A DNA stretch of 64,000 nucleotides from Isoetes taiwanensis (lineage: Eukaryota > Streptophyta > Lycopodiopsida > Isoetales > Isoetaceae): NCBI GenBank assembly GCA_021234155.1, contig JAJEKV010000074.1:2798877-2862876 (forward strand), read 5' to 3'. The position numbers were made by a program, and so were the translations under genes. Of this stretch, positions 52,975 to 64,000 are shown piece by piece; within the stretch, counting starts at the first letter, position 1; each line of letters opens with the position of its first letter. The notes under the pieces were generated by a model. It was not told the origin of the DNA and made no database searches. It saw nothing but the letters and a program-made list of their open reading frames with translations.

Positions 52975-54928
52975 ATTAAATACGACTTCTTGGTTAATAA
53001 ATATGATTTCTGAAACTCTTGGGGAAACCACATGCATTGCCACACACTTGGGTCCACTTTCTGATGTCATGACGCGACATCTTTCGGATTCTTAATCTGG
53101 CAGAATCTTTCATTCTAAGAGATATAGGGGAGGTAGGCCTAGTTTGAATGTATTTTTTCCTTTTGAAATTATATCTGATGTGTTTGGTAAAATATTAGGT
53201 GATGATAACTATAAGCACAATGCTATTCTACTCACTGAGAGATTCAAGGTTACAGAATGTGATAGCTTTTTTTTTGGGGCAGGTAACAATATTCTATAGA
53301 GCTTGGCAATCCAGGAACCTTTTTCTAAGAGAATATTTCATCTGGACATATTGATATATGTATGTTGTCATCTCATCTATATCGCTGGGCAAGATTGTAT
53401 AGTTGGCCCTTACATGTTCTCGCATAAGCAGGTTTGGCTGGAGAGCACAACTGTGTATTTTGTATGATGTAAGTGTTATGTCAAGTTCTAGATTTGAGTT
53501 TACTTATGTAGTCATCTAAGTTTACGAAAGAAGCTGTAGAGTCCATGCATGCATGCAATATCTAAGTCGTTGCCATTCTATTTCGTTTCTGTCTGCTTTA
53601 AACTCTGTAATATAATGACGCAGTCTGGAAGGCGATGTAGGCCTAACAACCGCCCATGTAAGTCTGCAACTTTACTCCATGATGCATGTCTTTGACTTTT
53701 GTGAAGAACTAAACAGGCATGCAAAATGAAGGGCTTTTACCCCTCTTTCTGATCAATTTCATAACATTGATGAGTCTGGATTTGGATTTATAGCCCATCA
53801 AGCTTGTTAAATTTTTCACAATCCTTAAAAAGATGCGTACATGGCATCTTTTGATTGGACTTGTTGTGATATCTATAAATCACCAAGAATAATTGAAGAT
53901 GTTCAACAAATTTGATTGGTGAAGAGAACCTAAACATTACTTTTAAGCCATTGCGATTTCAAAGAAAAAATTGTAACTTATTCACCTTGGTAGAATTTGT
54001 TGCACGTTCAGCTTTGCTAACACTAGAAAACCCTAGGTGTAAGGCTTGATCCCCATCTAAAAATCCCGTTTGCTTCTTCTGCAACTCCAACAACGCTCCC
54101 AGAGTACTGCTCACAACCTGCTCCTTCAGCAATCCAGCTGCAATCTATCGCCTTCCAAAATGTTCCACCATCAGATGCATCAAGATATTCACTGTATTTG
54201 TATGTATTTTTAACCACTAGTATATTTGTCCGTATAATCTCTGCATATACGATATATACTCTGCATGTATGGTATTTTAATTTTATTATTCCCTTGCATC
54301 CCCTAGTAATATAAATTCCACAACATACCTCAAAATCCTAGGTCCGTTACATTTTAGACACTGCCATGACTAAGCAAGCATGGCTTAGTTTGAGCTTTTA
54401 CATATTCCAGGTTTGAACGGGAAGGAAAATGCTTTATTGATAAAACTAATTCTAATAGTGAAGTTACATGGTTATTTTCCAGATTAAGCTATTCGTGGAA
54501 GGTAGAAGATTTGAATGTTATGAAATCTGCAAGTTTGCAATACAGTTTGCAATGCATGTTTGTAAAGTCTGCATCTCTATTTTTTTCATTCATTTGTAGG
54601 CACCAATTAGAAATTAAGAGAGCAGATTCATGTGAAGAAAGCAGATTCGTTTTAGCAATAGAATCATTCTCAAGGTCTACTGCTCATCATTGTTGGTTTT
54701 GGCTGAAGCATCTTGCAAATAGATTTGTAGGAACTCAAATGCATTTTTTTGCCTATATAAATTTGGTGCATGAACTCAGGAAGAGGAGGCAATTTATCAA
54801 CTTATCTGGAGTTAGCAATTGCTTAGGATGCTGGAATAATTGTTTTCTTTCAGTAATGAGCACATTGTATTCACTATCCAAGGGGCTTCTTGCAGTAAAA
54901 ATGATCAACCTAGGGCATGCTCCGTGGA
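52975..54928. other. Long non-coding stretch
   Basis: No supported gene. The ORF 54511-54963 (150 codons, rich in Cys/His/Trp/Ser) runs straight into a LINE tail and shows no domain. A small TGCATGCATGCA block lies near 53546. Confidence 0.4.
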
Positions 54929-54962
54929 CGCTAAAAAATCTATTCTATTCTATTCTATTCTA
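54929..54962 (+). mobile_element. Family B LINE 3' terminus (tail only)
   Basis: CGTGGACGCTAAAAAATC is followed by four TATTC units, the same ending as at 35101-35140. No coding portion is recognisable upstream. Confidence 0.55.
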
Positions 54963-55700
54963 AAACCAGTGATAAACTGCTTTATCGGCATTTTCAATCA
55001 TATTAACCCTTAAACATAGGTGAGGTTGATTGTTTTTCTTTGTTCCACATGCATTAATAGATTCTTTCAGCAGGTCCTATCTTCAGTAGGTTTATTGCAA
55101 AGCAATATTCAGACTGTATGCTTAGTAATAGATCTGAATGAAGCTTTTTGTACGTTAGGGCGAATAATAGATGGTTGCATAAATAAATTCAAACTTGCTA
55201 TGTCCTATTGCAAGAGACATTCTTTATGGTGAATAAGCTCAACCCTTGCACTTTAGCCCCATGGCACAGATGATTTGAGCAAGAAGTTGGACTTGCTGGC
55301 TTCAATGAATATTTGGTCTACACAGAAACCAGAAAACAAACAATTTGTACTAATAAATTCAACACATTTTTTACTTATCGTGGCTTTTTAATTTTGCAGA
55401 TACAATGCACAAAACATTTGATGTTTGATGCACAACTTGGACTAACACATCATTTGCAGCTTTGAATTGATTTATTTTGGAGCAAGTTTTTAAACTCTTT
55501 AGGGCAAATTTACGAGCTCCATACATCTTTAAAAGTGGGGTTCACTGAATGGAACTTTGATCTGGTATGAACATGTCACTAGAACGGTTATGTATTTTTA
55601 ATTTTTGCATTTGCTATTCATTGAAGTAGTGCACTGATTATTTGGTTTGTGGAAAGCAAGCAAAGCATGCAGCCTTTGCTTCATGATTCTTTACTTGTAG
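54963..55700. other. Non-coding stretch
   Basis: AT-rich; the ORF 55020-55232 has no domain. Possibly intronic to the gene below. Confidence 0.35.
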
Positions 55701-56282
55701 GTACTGCACCATCATCAAATGTTAATGTCACTGGTAGGGTTATATTCTGCCCTGATTTGCGAAGTTGGACCCATGTTTTAACATTTACATCATTATTGTT
55801 CTTTGAAGGGGCCCTTATCAACATGATGGAATGCACTTATAGAACAAGGTACTGCACTCTAGTATATGGAAGCACCCACACAAAACTTCTCCTATCAGCT
55901 TGGAGAACTAAGAAAATATTCTTAAAAAAATATATTCATACCCTTGCATTTACGATTCATTGGAATAGTGTAATGTGCATATAATATGTGCCAAGCATGC
56001 CTCTAAAAATCATTGATCCTTATTGAAGATGGCTATGTCGAGTTGCAGCATTAAGGATTGAAGAAGATAAGACTTTAACTATCTAGCGCAATTCATTCAT
56101 TTGTTCAAACATGAATTACGTATCTGATGTGTTATCCTTACAGATCAGCATGGGGTACCTTGCTCTACTGGGCATGGTCTGTGCTTAACAAATGGAAGAG
56201 GCCTATGAAACTATGTGAGGCAGGATGGATATATCCATTTGAATATGGTGCCCTCTTACTATGTGCTCTTTATCGAGTTGAT
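55701..56282 (+). CDS. Two consecutive exons of an unidentified, probably membrane-associated protein (partial)
   Basis: Exon A (55701-55848) follows TTGTAG and precedes GTACTG; it encodes GRVIFCPDLRSWTHVLTF, then TSLLFFEGALINMMECTYR. Exon B (56144-56282) follows TTACAG and precedes GTACGT; it encodes SAWGTLLYWAWSVLNKWKRP and MKLCEAGWIYPFEYGALL. Exon A ends with two bases of a codon that exon B completes, so splicing is in frame (RTR|SAWG). Both are Trp/aromatic-rich and partly hydrophobic, suggesting membrane segments. No start, stop or further exons can be defined, because a chromovirus sits 70 bp downstream. The family is not recognised. The paired splice sites with matching phase make a real gene or recent pseudogene likely. 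Confidence 0.45.
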
Positions 56283-56357
56283 GTACGTTCTTACTAATCT
56301 CTTGGAGAACGAAAAATCATTGGTCATTGAAGAGGCATTATTCTACCATTTTGTACT

Positions 56358-57149
56358 TGTCACCTACAAAAAGTAGGTCCGATCGCACTACCTAGAATTC
56401 CCAGAATTCCCCTCAACCGTGAGATCCCATAGCTCCCCATGCATGATCGCTTACCGATTCCCAAGACCAGCGTGATGCTCAGCTTCAGAAGTTCTAACAC
56501 GAGAACTTGATACTGCAGTAGCAGTATTGCTCAAAGAGCAGTCAGAAACACTCCAAGAATGGAACGTCTCTTTATGCTAACATCAAATAATGAAGTAGCT
56601 CAGAACAAGGCGAATTGATTCCCAATCAATTCGCAATGGGTCAAAACCCCTAGCAGTAGAAGATCAGGCTATCAAACAAGACGGATTGCTTCAACTGCTT
56701 GCTCCAAAGAAAAGCTGTGTTCTTCCCAAAACGCGTCCAGATATCGTTATAGGGCCACTAGGGCCAAGTTTAGCTTGAAAAAGCCCGTGGGCCTTTTCTG
56801 TAGCAAGATCCGAGCAGGAATAGCCCAAATCTAGGTTGTTTTTAGATGATCTGGCCGGCCTGTTGCAATCGCGAGGTTACAGGCCGAATTCCCCTTTTAA
56901 AACCATCAGCCAATAATAGTAAGACAGGTCACGCCCCCAATTCAAAGGTTTAGTGGCTTTTACTAAAGGGCTTTAGAATTTAATTAAAAGGCCACTTTAA
57001 GATACGAAAGTTTTGCCATATAGAAAATACCCCATGCCACCCCTAGGCGGTATTACTGCTCGAGACATTCCCAGGTCACCTCGTGGCATTCCCAATGCAG
57101 ACTCCCGGTCCCAAGGCCTGCAAGCGCGACTTGCCCTTGGCCCATAACA
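56358..57149 (-). repeat. Complete 3' LTR of the chromovirus (792 bp)
   Basis: Aligned with 59581-60092 from about 56623 onward; differences are scattered substitutions and small indels, so the element is not recent. On the minus strand a purine-rich tract (GTGGAGGGCAGGAAAT, plus 57150-57165) directly precedes the LTR, as a polypurine tract should. Confidence 0.82.
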
Positions 57150-57186
57150 ATTTCCTGCCCTCCACTTAGGACCTTGTCCACAAGGT

Positions 57187-59580
57187 CTAGAGGTTCAAAT
57201 GAGAAAAACGTTGCACAAACTCATCTGTCTCCCAAGTGGCATCCGCGGGAGACTGGCCTCGCCACAAGACCAGATATTTACGAATGTCCCTATTGCGCAA
57301 CTGCCGAACACGAGTATCTAGAATCCGTTCTGGTGTTATAGCGGAGCTTAACATTAGCAGTATACTCTCAGGACTAACAATATTGTCCGTTTCTCGTATA
57401 GCTCGCTTAAGCTGGCTTACATGAAATATGGGATGAATCCCAATATCCTGTAGTAATGCCAACTCATATGCTATGGTTCCTAACCTTCTAACAATCTTAA
57501 AAGGTCCAGCATATCTCGGGGTTAACTTAGGCACACGCCCTGTAACCAACGGTTTAAGGGTGTTGGTTTGTAACGATGAAGGATACACAATCCTTAAGAA
57601 CACATAGTCACCTTCCTCATAGGTAACATCACGTCTATGCTTATTAGCATACACTTGAGCGCGATCTTGCGCTCTTCGCAAATTTTGCCGACATTGAAGC
57701 AAAATTGCATTAATGTCATCCAACATATTTACGGCGGCATCCGTTTTTAGATACTTGTGCATACTAGCATAAGTTCTGGGATTTCGCCCCATCATAGCAA
57801 CAAAGGGAGTCATCCTAATTCCCGTAATACGCAAACTCTAGGTAAGGCAAATACTCCTCCCAATGAGTTTGCGCTCATGGAAAAAACTTCTCAACATATC
57901 CTCCAGGATCATGTTGATCCTCTCAGTTTGGCCATCCGTTTGTGGGTGGTTACCACTACTCATTCTTAATCGTACCTTAAGACCTTTCATAAGGTCCTTC
58001 CAAAAATGACATGTGAACTTGGTGTCCCGATCACTTATGATAGACAAAGGCAGACAAAAAAGAGGGAAAACATATCTCATATATGCAGTTGCTACATCTG
58101 GACCAGTAGCATCCTCCTTTAAGGCCACAAGTTTGGCGTACTTAGTCAGGCAATCAACAATCACCCACACTTGAGTGTTCTGCCTTACAGTTCTAGGCAA
58201 AGAGACTATGAAGTCCATACTTATACACTCCCATCTTTGCAAGGGTATAGGTATAACGGTTGCAAGGGTATAGGTATAGGGACTCCCGGGGTACGACCAT
58301 GGTCAGCCTTAGCAGCTTGACACGTCAGACAATGCGAAACTAAGTCCTGGACTTGTTCCTTCATGTCTGGCCAATAGCATTTGACCAACTCATAGGTCTT
58401 CACTCACCCCCGTGCCCAGCTTGCGGGGTCTCATGATGGTCGCGCAATATCAAATCTCGAAGATTAGCATGCAATGGAACATAAATCCTTGATTTATAAA
58501 ACTACAACCCATCTTGCTCAGTCCACCAATCCCCAAATTTGGTTATCGCGGGTTGTTGCTTATCTTCTCGGTATGCGTCTTTAATCCTTTGGAAGAGATC
58601 ATTCTCCCCTACCATTAAAGTATTCAAATACTTAATCCTGGACAAGGCATCCGCCACCGGGTTGTTCTTTCCAGGAGTATGCTCAATACTAAAATGGAAC
58701 TCATGCAAAAAGTCAAGCCACCTAGCTTGCCTAGGACTAATCTCAGCTTGGCTTTGCAAAAATCTTAAAGGCTTATGGTCAGTATAAACCACAAACTTGC
58801 GTGGCTCTTTATTGGTACCACATCTCCAGTAGTGCCGCCACGTCTTCAACGCATGAACTATAGCCAATAGTTCCTGCTCAAGCGTTGCATAATTTCGTCC
58901 CGCTTGATTAAGCTTACGTCTTTCATATGCAACAACACGACCTTGTTGCATAAGCACAGTGCCCCAGAGCTTGCCCACAGGCATCCGTGTATACTTCAAA
59001 CGACTCATTGAGGTCGGGTACCTTCAGTACCGGACTACTCACTAGAAGGCTTCTAATCCTTTTAGAGGCCTCTTGCTGAGCTCGACCCCACACATACTCT
59101 TGATCTTTTCTTAAAAGATCAGTGACCGGGGCTACTACCTTAGAAAACTTGGGCACAAATTTTCTATAATAAGTAGCCAACCCGAGAACTCAACTCATGA
59201 ATGTTCTCAGATTGAGTCCATTCCCGTACCGCGTACCTTGCTAGGGTCTGGAGACACTCCCTCGACAAGATGTGACCCAGATAAGCAACCCTTTGCTTGA
59301 GGAAATCACATTTAGAGATTTTGGCATACAACTTATTGGAGCGTAACACTTTAAGCACTTGTTCTAGATGCAGGAAGTGTTCGTCCAATGAGTTCGAGTA
59401 AACAAGTATATCATCCAGAAATACTTCAACTGAGTTGTCCAAGTAATCAGCAAATACTCGGTTCATTAACCTCATGAACGTAGTCGGCGCATTGGTGAGA
59501 CCAAACAGCATAACGAGGAACTCATAATAACCTTGATGAGTTCGAAACTCTGTTTTTGGTTCATCACCTTCACGGATTTT
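57187..59580 (-). pseudogene. Chromovirus pol remnant: RT, RNase H, integrase, chromodomain
   Basis: Reading leftward: RT palm and connection from 59580 (FRTHQGYYEFLVMLFGLTN and FLDDILVYS as the catalytic aspartate pair); RNase H (59180-58502, with VYTDACGQALG and VVYTDHKPLRFL); integrase zinc region (58403-58221, HCLTCQAAK); integrase core (58242-57838, with MDFIVSLP, ISDRDTKF and HPQTDGQTERIN supplying D, D and E); C-terminal integrase region (57834-57187, ...TPRYAGPFKIVRRLG); and an end block RKYLVLWRGQSPADATWE, a chromodomain. The chromodomain places it among plant chromoviruses. Several frame breaks separate the domains. RT lacks its N-terminal third because of the deletion. Confidence 0.82.
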
Positions 59581-60092
59581 CAATCAATTCGCAATGGGCC
59601 AAAACCCCTAGCAGTAGAAGATAAGGCTATCAAACAAGGCGGATTGCTTCGGGATTGCTTCAACTGCTTGCTCCAAAGGAAAACTGTGTTCTTCCCAAAA
59701 CGCCTCCAGATAGGGCCAAGTTTAACTTGAAAAAGGCCCGTGGGCCTTTTCTGCAGAGATCCGAGAAGGAATAGCCCAAATCCGGGCTGTTTTTAGATGA
59801 TCTGGCTGGCCTGTTGCAATCGCGAGGTTACAGCCCCCTTTAAAACCATCAGCCAATAATACTAAGCCACGTCACGCCCCCAATTCAAAGGTTTAGTGGC
59901 TTTTACTAAAGGGCTTTAGAATTTAATTAAAAGGCCACTTTAAGATACGAAAGTTTTGCCATTTAGAAAATACCCCATGCCGCCCCTAGGCGGTATTACT
60001 GCTCGGGACATTCCCAAGCCACCCCGTGGCATTCCCAATGCAGACTCCCGATCCCAAGGCCCGCAAGCGCGACTTGCCCTTGGTCCGTAACA
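59581..60092 (-). repeat. Truncated 5' LTR of the chromovirus
   Basis: Matches 56623-57149 of the complete LTR. It has an extra CGGGATTGCTT near 59650 and lacks short segments present in the other copy. Confidence 0.8.
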
Positions 60093-60202
60093 GTACTACA
60101 CCAAATAGTGACTATTAACAATTTCCAGCAACCATATATGCAAAAAGCATTGTATTCTCCAAGCTTTCCGATTTTGAGGTTTTAAAGTTTAGCAAGATTT
60201 CA

Positions 60203-60414
60203 CATTCCTAGTCTAGGTCCAATTGTATATGGTGCGAAAATCATACACACTACATAATAGCTACCATTCCTAGTCTAGGTCCAAGTGTATATGGTGTGAA
60301 AATCATACACACTACATAATAGCGAAAATCATACACACTACATAATAGCTACCATTCCTAGTCTAGGTCCAAGTGTATATGGTGCGAAAATCATACACAC
60401 TACATAATAGCTAC
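60203..60414. repeat. Tandem array: three 62-bp units with a nested 26-bp duplication
   Basis: Units start CATTCCTAGTCTAGGTCC at 60203, 60265 and 60353. Each ends ATACACACTACATAATAGC. Unit 2 is followed by an extra copy of GCGAAAATCATACACACTAC plus a few bases (60322-60347), giving the irregular spacing. Confidence 0.8.
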
Positions 60415-60479
60415 CATTCTTGCATGGCTACAATGTATTTCTGGTTTTGCTGAGCTACCATTCTTGCGTGGCTACAAAG

Positions 60480-61163
60480 TGTGTGAAAGTTAAGTTCATA
60501 TTATAATAAGGTTGATTGAGTTACAGAAAAAGGTTATAGAAGAACAACTTATGAAAGGCATGGAACCTGTCACAGGAAGCTATTTTATAGTTAAGATAAT
60601 CTACAGATGCTCTAAAATGCACAGATGCATATGATTCAAGGTAACAGGATAAGTGCAGGAGAATAAAGGGATTAAGTCATATGGAAACCTATGCAGCATA
60701 CATAAATGGTTAAGGTTAACCTAAGGTCTAATGGTTCGTGAAACCTTATTATACTAGGTTCAATGGTTCGCAATGACTTATATTATAAGGCATGAACATT
60801 AGGTTCAATGGTTAAATAGCAGATGAAATACTCGGTCAAATAAGTGAATGACAGGTTGATTCATTCAAACTTAGTATGATGCGAAACGGTAGAGAAGGAT
60901 CGGTGCCGATCCCGGATGGATTGGTGCCAGCCTATAAATTAAGAAGAACGATCTAAGAATCACATGTGCATTGTATATTTTGGATTCATTTCGAATAATG
61001 AATGCCCGAGCTTTCGGAGTTGCAATGAAGTTAGACTATTGAATGTTTATGATAAGTTCAATGGTTTTGTGACTTGTTGATATTGATTGAATATTGTTTA
61101 AGGCAATGCATAGAAAGATTGATAAAGATTGAAGTCTAGACATTTTACATTTGAATCCTAACA
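60480..61163 (+). repeat. Presumed 5' LTR of the copia element (left limit uncertain)
   Basis: The right end is defined by CCTAACA directly before the primer-binding site. A TATA motif (TATAAAT, 60933-60939) gives a plausible promoter. The left end cannot be fixed because the 3' LTR lies outside the window; 60480 is a guess at a TG start. Confidence 0.4.
60933..60939 (+). promoter_or_regulatory. TATA-like box in the copia LTR
   Basis: TATAAAT lies about 225 bp upstream of the LTR end, a usual position for an LTR promoter. No experimental support. Confidence 0.4.
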
Positions 61164-61164
61164 T

Positions 61165-61176
61165 TGGTATCAGAGC
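61165..61176 (+). promoter_or_regulatory. Primer-binding site of the copia element
   Basis: TGGTATCAGAGC, complementary to the 3' end of plant initiator tRNA-Met, lies two bases after the LTR end. This is the standard site in plant copia elements. Confidence 0.85.
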
Positions 61177-61273
61177 CAGGTTGGTTAAAATGTCTAGTAG
61201 ATTTGGAGCTGCTCTTCTCAGTGGAATCAGGACCTATGAAGGAGGTCCAGGTTTTTAAATTTGGAAATAACAA

Positions 61274-63999
61274 ATGAAAAATGTATTAGAAAATGAAAAT
61301 CTATGGGAATTGTTAGAGGAAGGAAATACTAATGGTGCAGTTAGTATAGTTGCAGGAAGAAGAGAGAATAGCTCTTCAGAGGAGGCATCTGCTGCAGGGG
61401 AACTGGATGCAACTGCAACAAGTGGAGAAAGTGGCATTTCCAGCAAAATTGACAAACCAAAAATAAAAGAAGCCTATGCTATCTTAACCAGCAAGGTAGG
61501 GGCATCAATTTTGCTGAAAATAAGAGGTAAAACTCCTGGAGAAATATGGAAAAAAGCTCATCCCAGATTGATATGTTGGATAAAGAATTGAGAAAACTCA
61601 GACTTAGGGAGGAAGATGATTTAACTAATTTCTTTTCAAGGTTTGACAATATTGTGGCAGATCTTGAGGGAGCAGGAGTTCTAATGACTGATCAGCAGAA
61701 GTTATTGCATGTAGCTAGGGCAGTGGGAGAGAACAAGCAGCTAGCTACCTTAATAAGAAATGTGGCAAGAACTAGGGAAAGTGCAGAAGAGATGATTAGG
61801 ACTGAATTTGAGCAAAATAAAATGCTGACTGATGACAATGATGAAAATACTGAGGTATTATATGCAGGTCGATCCAAATACAAAGGGAATAGTTCAAGGC
61901 AAAAGGGGAATATAGGTCCATGTTTTCTTTGCAAAGGTTATGGTCATCTTAAGGCTGAATGTCCAAAACTTAAAAATGTTGAATGTTTCAAATGTGGTGG
62001 CAAAGGGCATTATGCTAACAGGTGTTCCAGCAACAAAGGGAAGGGAGGCAAATCTAAAGGAAGAGGAAAGCAAGGGAAAGGTGGTGGAAAGCAAGAGGCA
62101 GCAGTAAATCTAGCACAAGAGATCGAGGAAGAAACTAGTGAAGAGGATGAAGATGCAGAGGTAAGCAACTACACTTTGAATATTTTGAGTAGGGAATCTA
62201 ATGATAATATGCTGATACTAGATAGTGGAGCAGAGAAAACAGTAACTGGCTCAGTCAAGTTACTTAAGAATGGGAAACAAGAAAGGGGAAGCTATATCAA
62301 ACTAGGAAATGGAGAACTTCAAAGAGTACAATTCTCAGGAACACTTGAGCTATTTGATCTGCAAGGGAAACCAGTAGTTTTAAAGGATGTTTTATGTGTG
62401 CCTACATTAGTAAGAAATCTGATTTCTGTAAGTCAGCTAGTGGATATGGGATATACTGTCTATTTTGACAGATTGCAATGTACTATTTTGTTAGACAATG
62501 AAATTAAATTTCTGGGAAAAAGAGTGGGCAATCTCTTTGGATTTGAAGGCAACCAACTGCCATGTGTGAATGCAATTATAAACCCTGATATTAATATTTG
62601 GCATCAAAGACTATGTCATGTCAGCAACAAAAATATACAAGCCATGGTAAAACAGGGGCTAATTGCAAATTGTAATTTGGAGAATGAAAATAAAGTATGC
62701 TATGGATGCATGGTTGGTAAACATGCTAGATTACCTTTTAAAAAATCCAATAAGAGAGCAAAGAGGATCTTAGAAGTTGTCCATACTGACTTATGTGGAC
62801 CTCTTAATGTAAGAGGTTTTACATGAAAGAAATTCTTCATCACATTCATAGATGATTTCAGTCGGAAGGCCAAGGTAAAATGCTTAAGAACTAAAGATGA
62901 GGCTTTTGATGCCTTCAAGGAATTTATTGCAGAAGTTGAACTTGAGACAGGAAATAAAGTGAAATGTGTACGCTCGCAGACAGAGGTGGAGAATACCTGT
63001 ATGGGAGATTCAAAGCGTTTAGTAAAGCTAGAGGAATAAAAAGACAGTTGACTTGTGCACATTCTCCTCAATGAGAATGGTGTAGCGAGAGGAAAAATAG
63101 AACAATATTAAACTGTGAGAGCAATCTTTGAAACACCTTTGGATTACCCAATTATTTATGGGAAGAAGCAGTTAAGACTGCAGTAGAAGTACAAAACATT
63201 ATTCCATCAGCAAGTATTAATGGATCATTACCAGAAATGTTGTGGTCAGGAAGAAAACCAGATTTTGAAAGGTTGAAAAGCTATGGATGTTTGGGCTTTG
63301 TGCATGTTCCTAAGGAACAAAGGCAAAAATTAGATGATAGAGGTCGAATTGCCTATCTTGTGGGATATGATGAGCAGTCAAAGGCTTATCTTGTGGGATA
63401 TGATGAGCAGTCAAAGGCTTATAGGATGTTTGACCCTGAAAAGAAGAAAATAGTGATTAGTAGGGATGTTACATTTGATGAAACCCAATATTATAAAGAC
63501 ACAAAATCTTCCTTTGTTGGAATCAGCGAGGAAAGAAAGTGATTCAAACCGAAGAGCAACAATCAGATAAGCTATCAAACATATATGATGATGATTTAGA
63601 CACTGACACAACAATGTTGCAGGAAAATAAAGACACTGACATGCAGATGCAACAAGAACCAGAAGTTGAGGAGACAATTGAACAAGAGGAGAAACCAAAC
63701 AATGCTAAAGTTCAGCATACAAAGAGGACAAGCACCCAAATCTTGCAAGATGAAAATAAAGAGGTTAGTCCTGAATTATTTGGTAGAGATCCTACAGGCA
63801 AAAGTAGAAGGCTGAAACATAGCACAGCAGAAATAAACCTAATAGAAATCTTAGCAATGATGGATTTTGAGGTACCTAAGTCTCTTGAAGAAGCTTTGAG
63901 CAGTACAAATGCAAAAGAATGGCAAAAAGCAATGGAAGAGGAGCTTAATGCTTTTGTAAGAAACAGAAACATTTGAGTTAGTAAAATCTACCTAAAGGT
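61274..63999 (+). pseudogene. Ty1/copia gag-pol, interrupted, running off the window
   Basis: Gag starts at 61274 and, after a shift near 61560, continues in the 426-codon ORF 61546-62826. It has two knuckles (CFLCKGYGHLKAEC and CFKCGGKGHYANRC), a Lys/Gly-rich linker, and the protease site LILDSGAEKTVTG. The pre-integrase block WHQRLCHVSNKNIQ...CYGCMVGKHARLPF follows, and the integrase core opens with VHTDLCGPLN. A TGA at 62824 and shifts near 62970-63120 break the integrase. The ORF 63237-63542 resumes its end (LKSYGCLGFVHVPKEQR), with an exact 33-bp in-frame duplication (63354-63386 and 63387-63419). The segment 63539-63976 is the linker into RT (SLEEALSSTNAKEWQKAMEE), stopped by TGA at 63974. 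The order protease-integrase-RT makes it copia. RT lies right of base 64000. Confidence 0.82.
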
Positions 64000-64000
64000 A

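Larger units (their letters stand above)
56353..60097 (-). mobile_element. Internally deleted Ty3/gypsy chromovirus, minus strand, with target duplication
   Basis: The duplication GTACT (56353-56357 and 60093-60097) bounds the element. The left (3') LTR is complete at 56358-57149, starting TGTCACC and ending CATAACA. The right (5') LTR is reduced to 59581-60092. The interior keeps the distal half of pol, with RT, RNase H, integrase and chromodomain. Gag, protease, the start of RT, the primer-binding site and about 265 bp of the 5' LTR are gone. The junction near 59580 joins RT codons directly to LTR sequence. This is a deletion derivative, not a solo LTR. Confidence 0.85.

Noticed and set aside
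52437-52975. Long ORFs of 141 and 143 codons across the pyrimidine tract
   Set aside because: They consist of Pro/Ser/Leu/Phe low-complexity residues and result from the absence of stop codons in C/T-rich DNA.

Overview
This window is plant nuclear DNA dominated by transposable elements. The evidence is a receptor-like kinase with a plant-type layout and a GT-AG intron, S-like RNase T2 remnants, Ty3/gypsy chromovirus and Ty1/copia LTR elements, LINEs with plant-type zinc-binding C-termini, and Tourist-like MITEs. Little-known repeat families (a DUF7869-type ORF, LINEs with microsatellite tails, a Cys-rich ectodomain kinase) make a seed-free vascular plant such as a fern or lycophyte plausible. 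That placement is inference; no marker gene settles it.

Layout. 1-2.3 kb: decayed DUF7869-type gene, entering from the left. 2.5-3.8 kb: poly(A) LINE 3' end. 4-10.3 kb: repeats, one intact 211-codon ORF of unknown function (7058-7693, minus), a duplicated 180-bp hairpin block and two LINE scraps. 12.5-18.6 kb: a small MITE, two LINE fragments of a family with TATTC or TTATT tails, possible exons of an unknown split gene with a LINE inserted, and a 523-bp LINE insertion with target-site duplications. 19-25.3 kb: mostly non-coding, with foldback repeats, two small hypothetical ORFs and three MITEs flanked by TTA/TAA within 1.15 kb. 25.7-27.3 kb: the best host gene, a two-exon receptor-like kinase. 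27.8-28.4 kb: LINE ORF1 scrap. 29.6-35.1 kb: nearly complete but decayed LINE. 36.4 kb: short poly(A) retroposon with a 19-bp duplication. 37.5-41.7 kb: LTR element with gag and a protease remnant but no polymerase. 42.7-45.8 kb: pseudogene paralogue of the kinase, then an RNase T2 pseudogene. 46-54 kb: non-coding tandem arrays, including a striking array of palindromes (49.5-50.1 kb), an antisense kinase scrap and a 300-bp pyrimidine tract. 55.7-56.3 kb: two phase-compatible exons of an unidentified gene. 56.4-60.1 kb: internally deleted chromovirus. 60.2-64 kb: a tandem array and a copia element running off the right end.

Genes acting together: I see no pathway or operon-like grouping. The kinase at 25.7 kb and its broken copy at 42.8 kb are a dispersed duplicate pair whose surroundings have been reshaped by transposons. 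The live signals are the kinase, possibly the 211-codon ORF, and the exon pair near 56 kb; most other coding traces are transposon-derived and broken.
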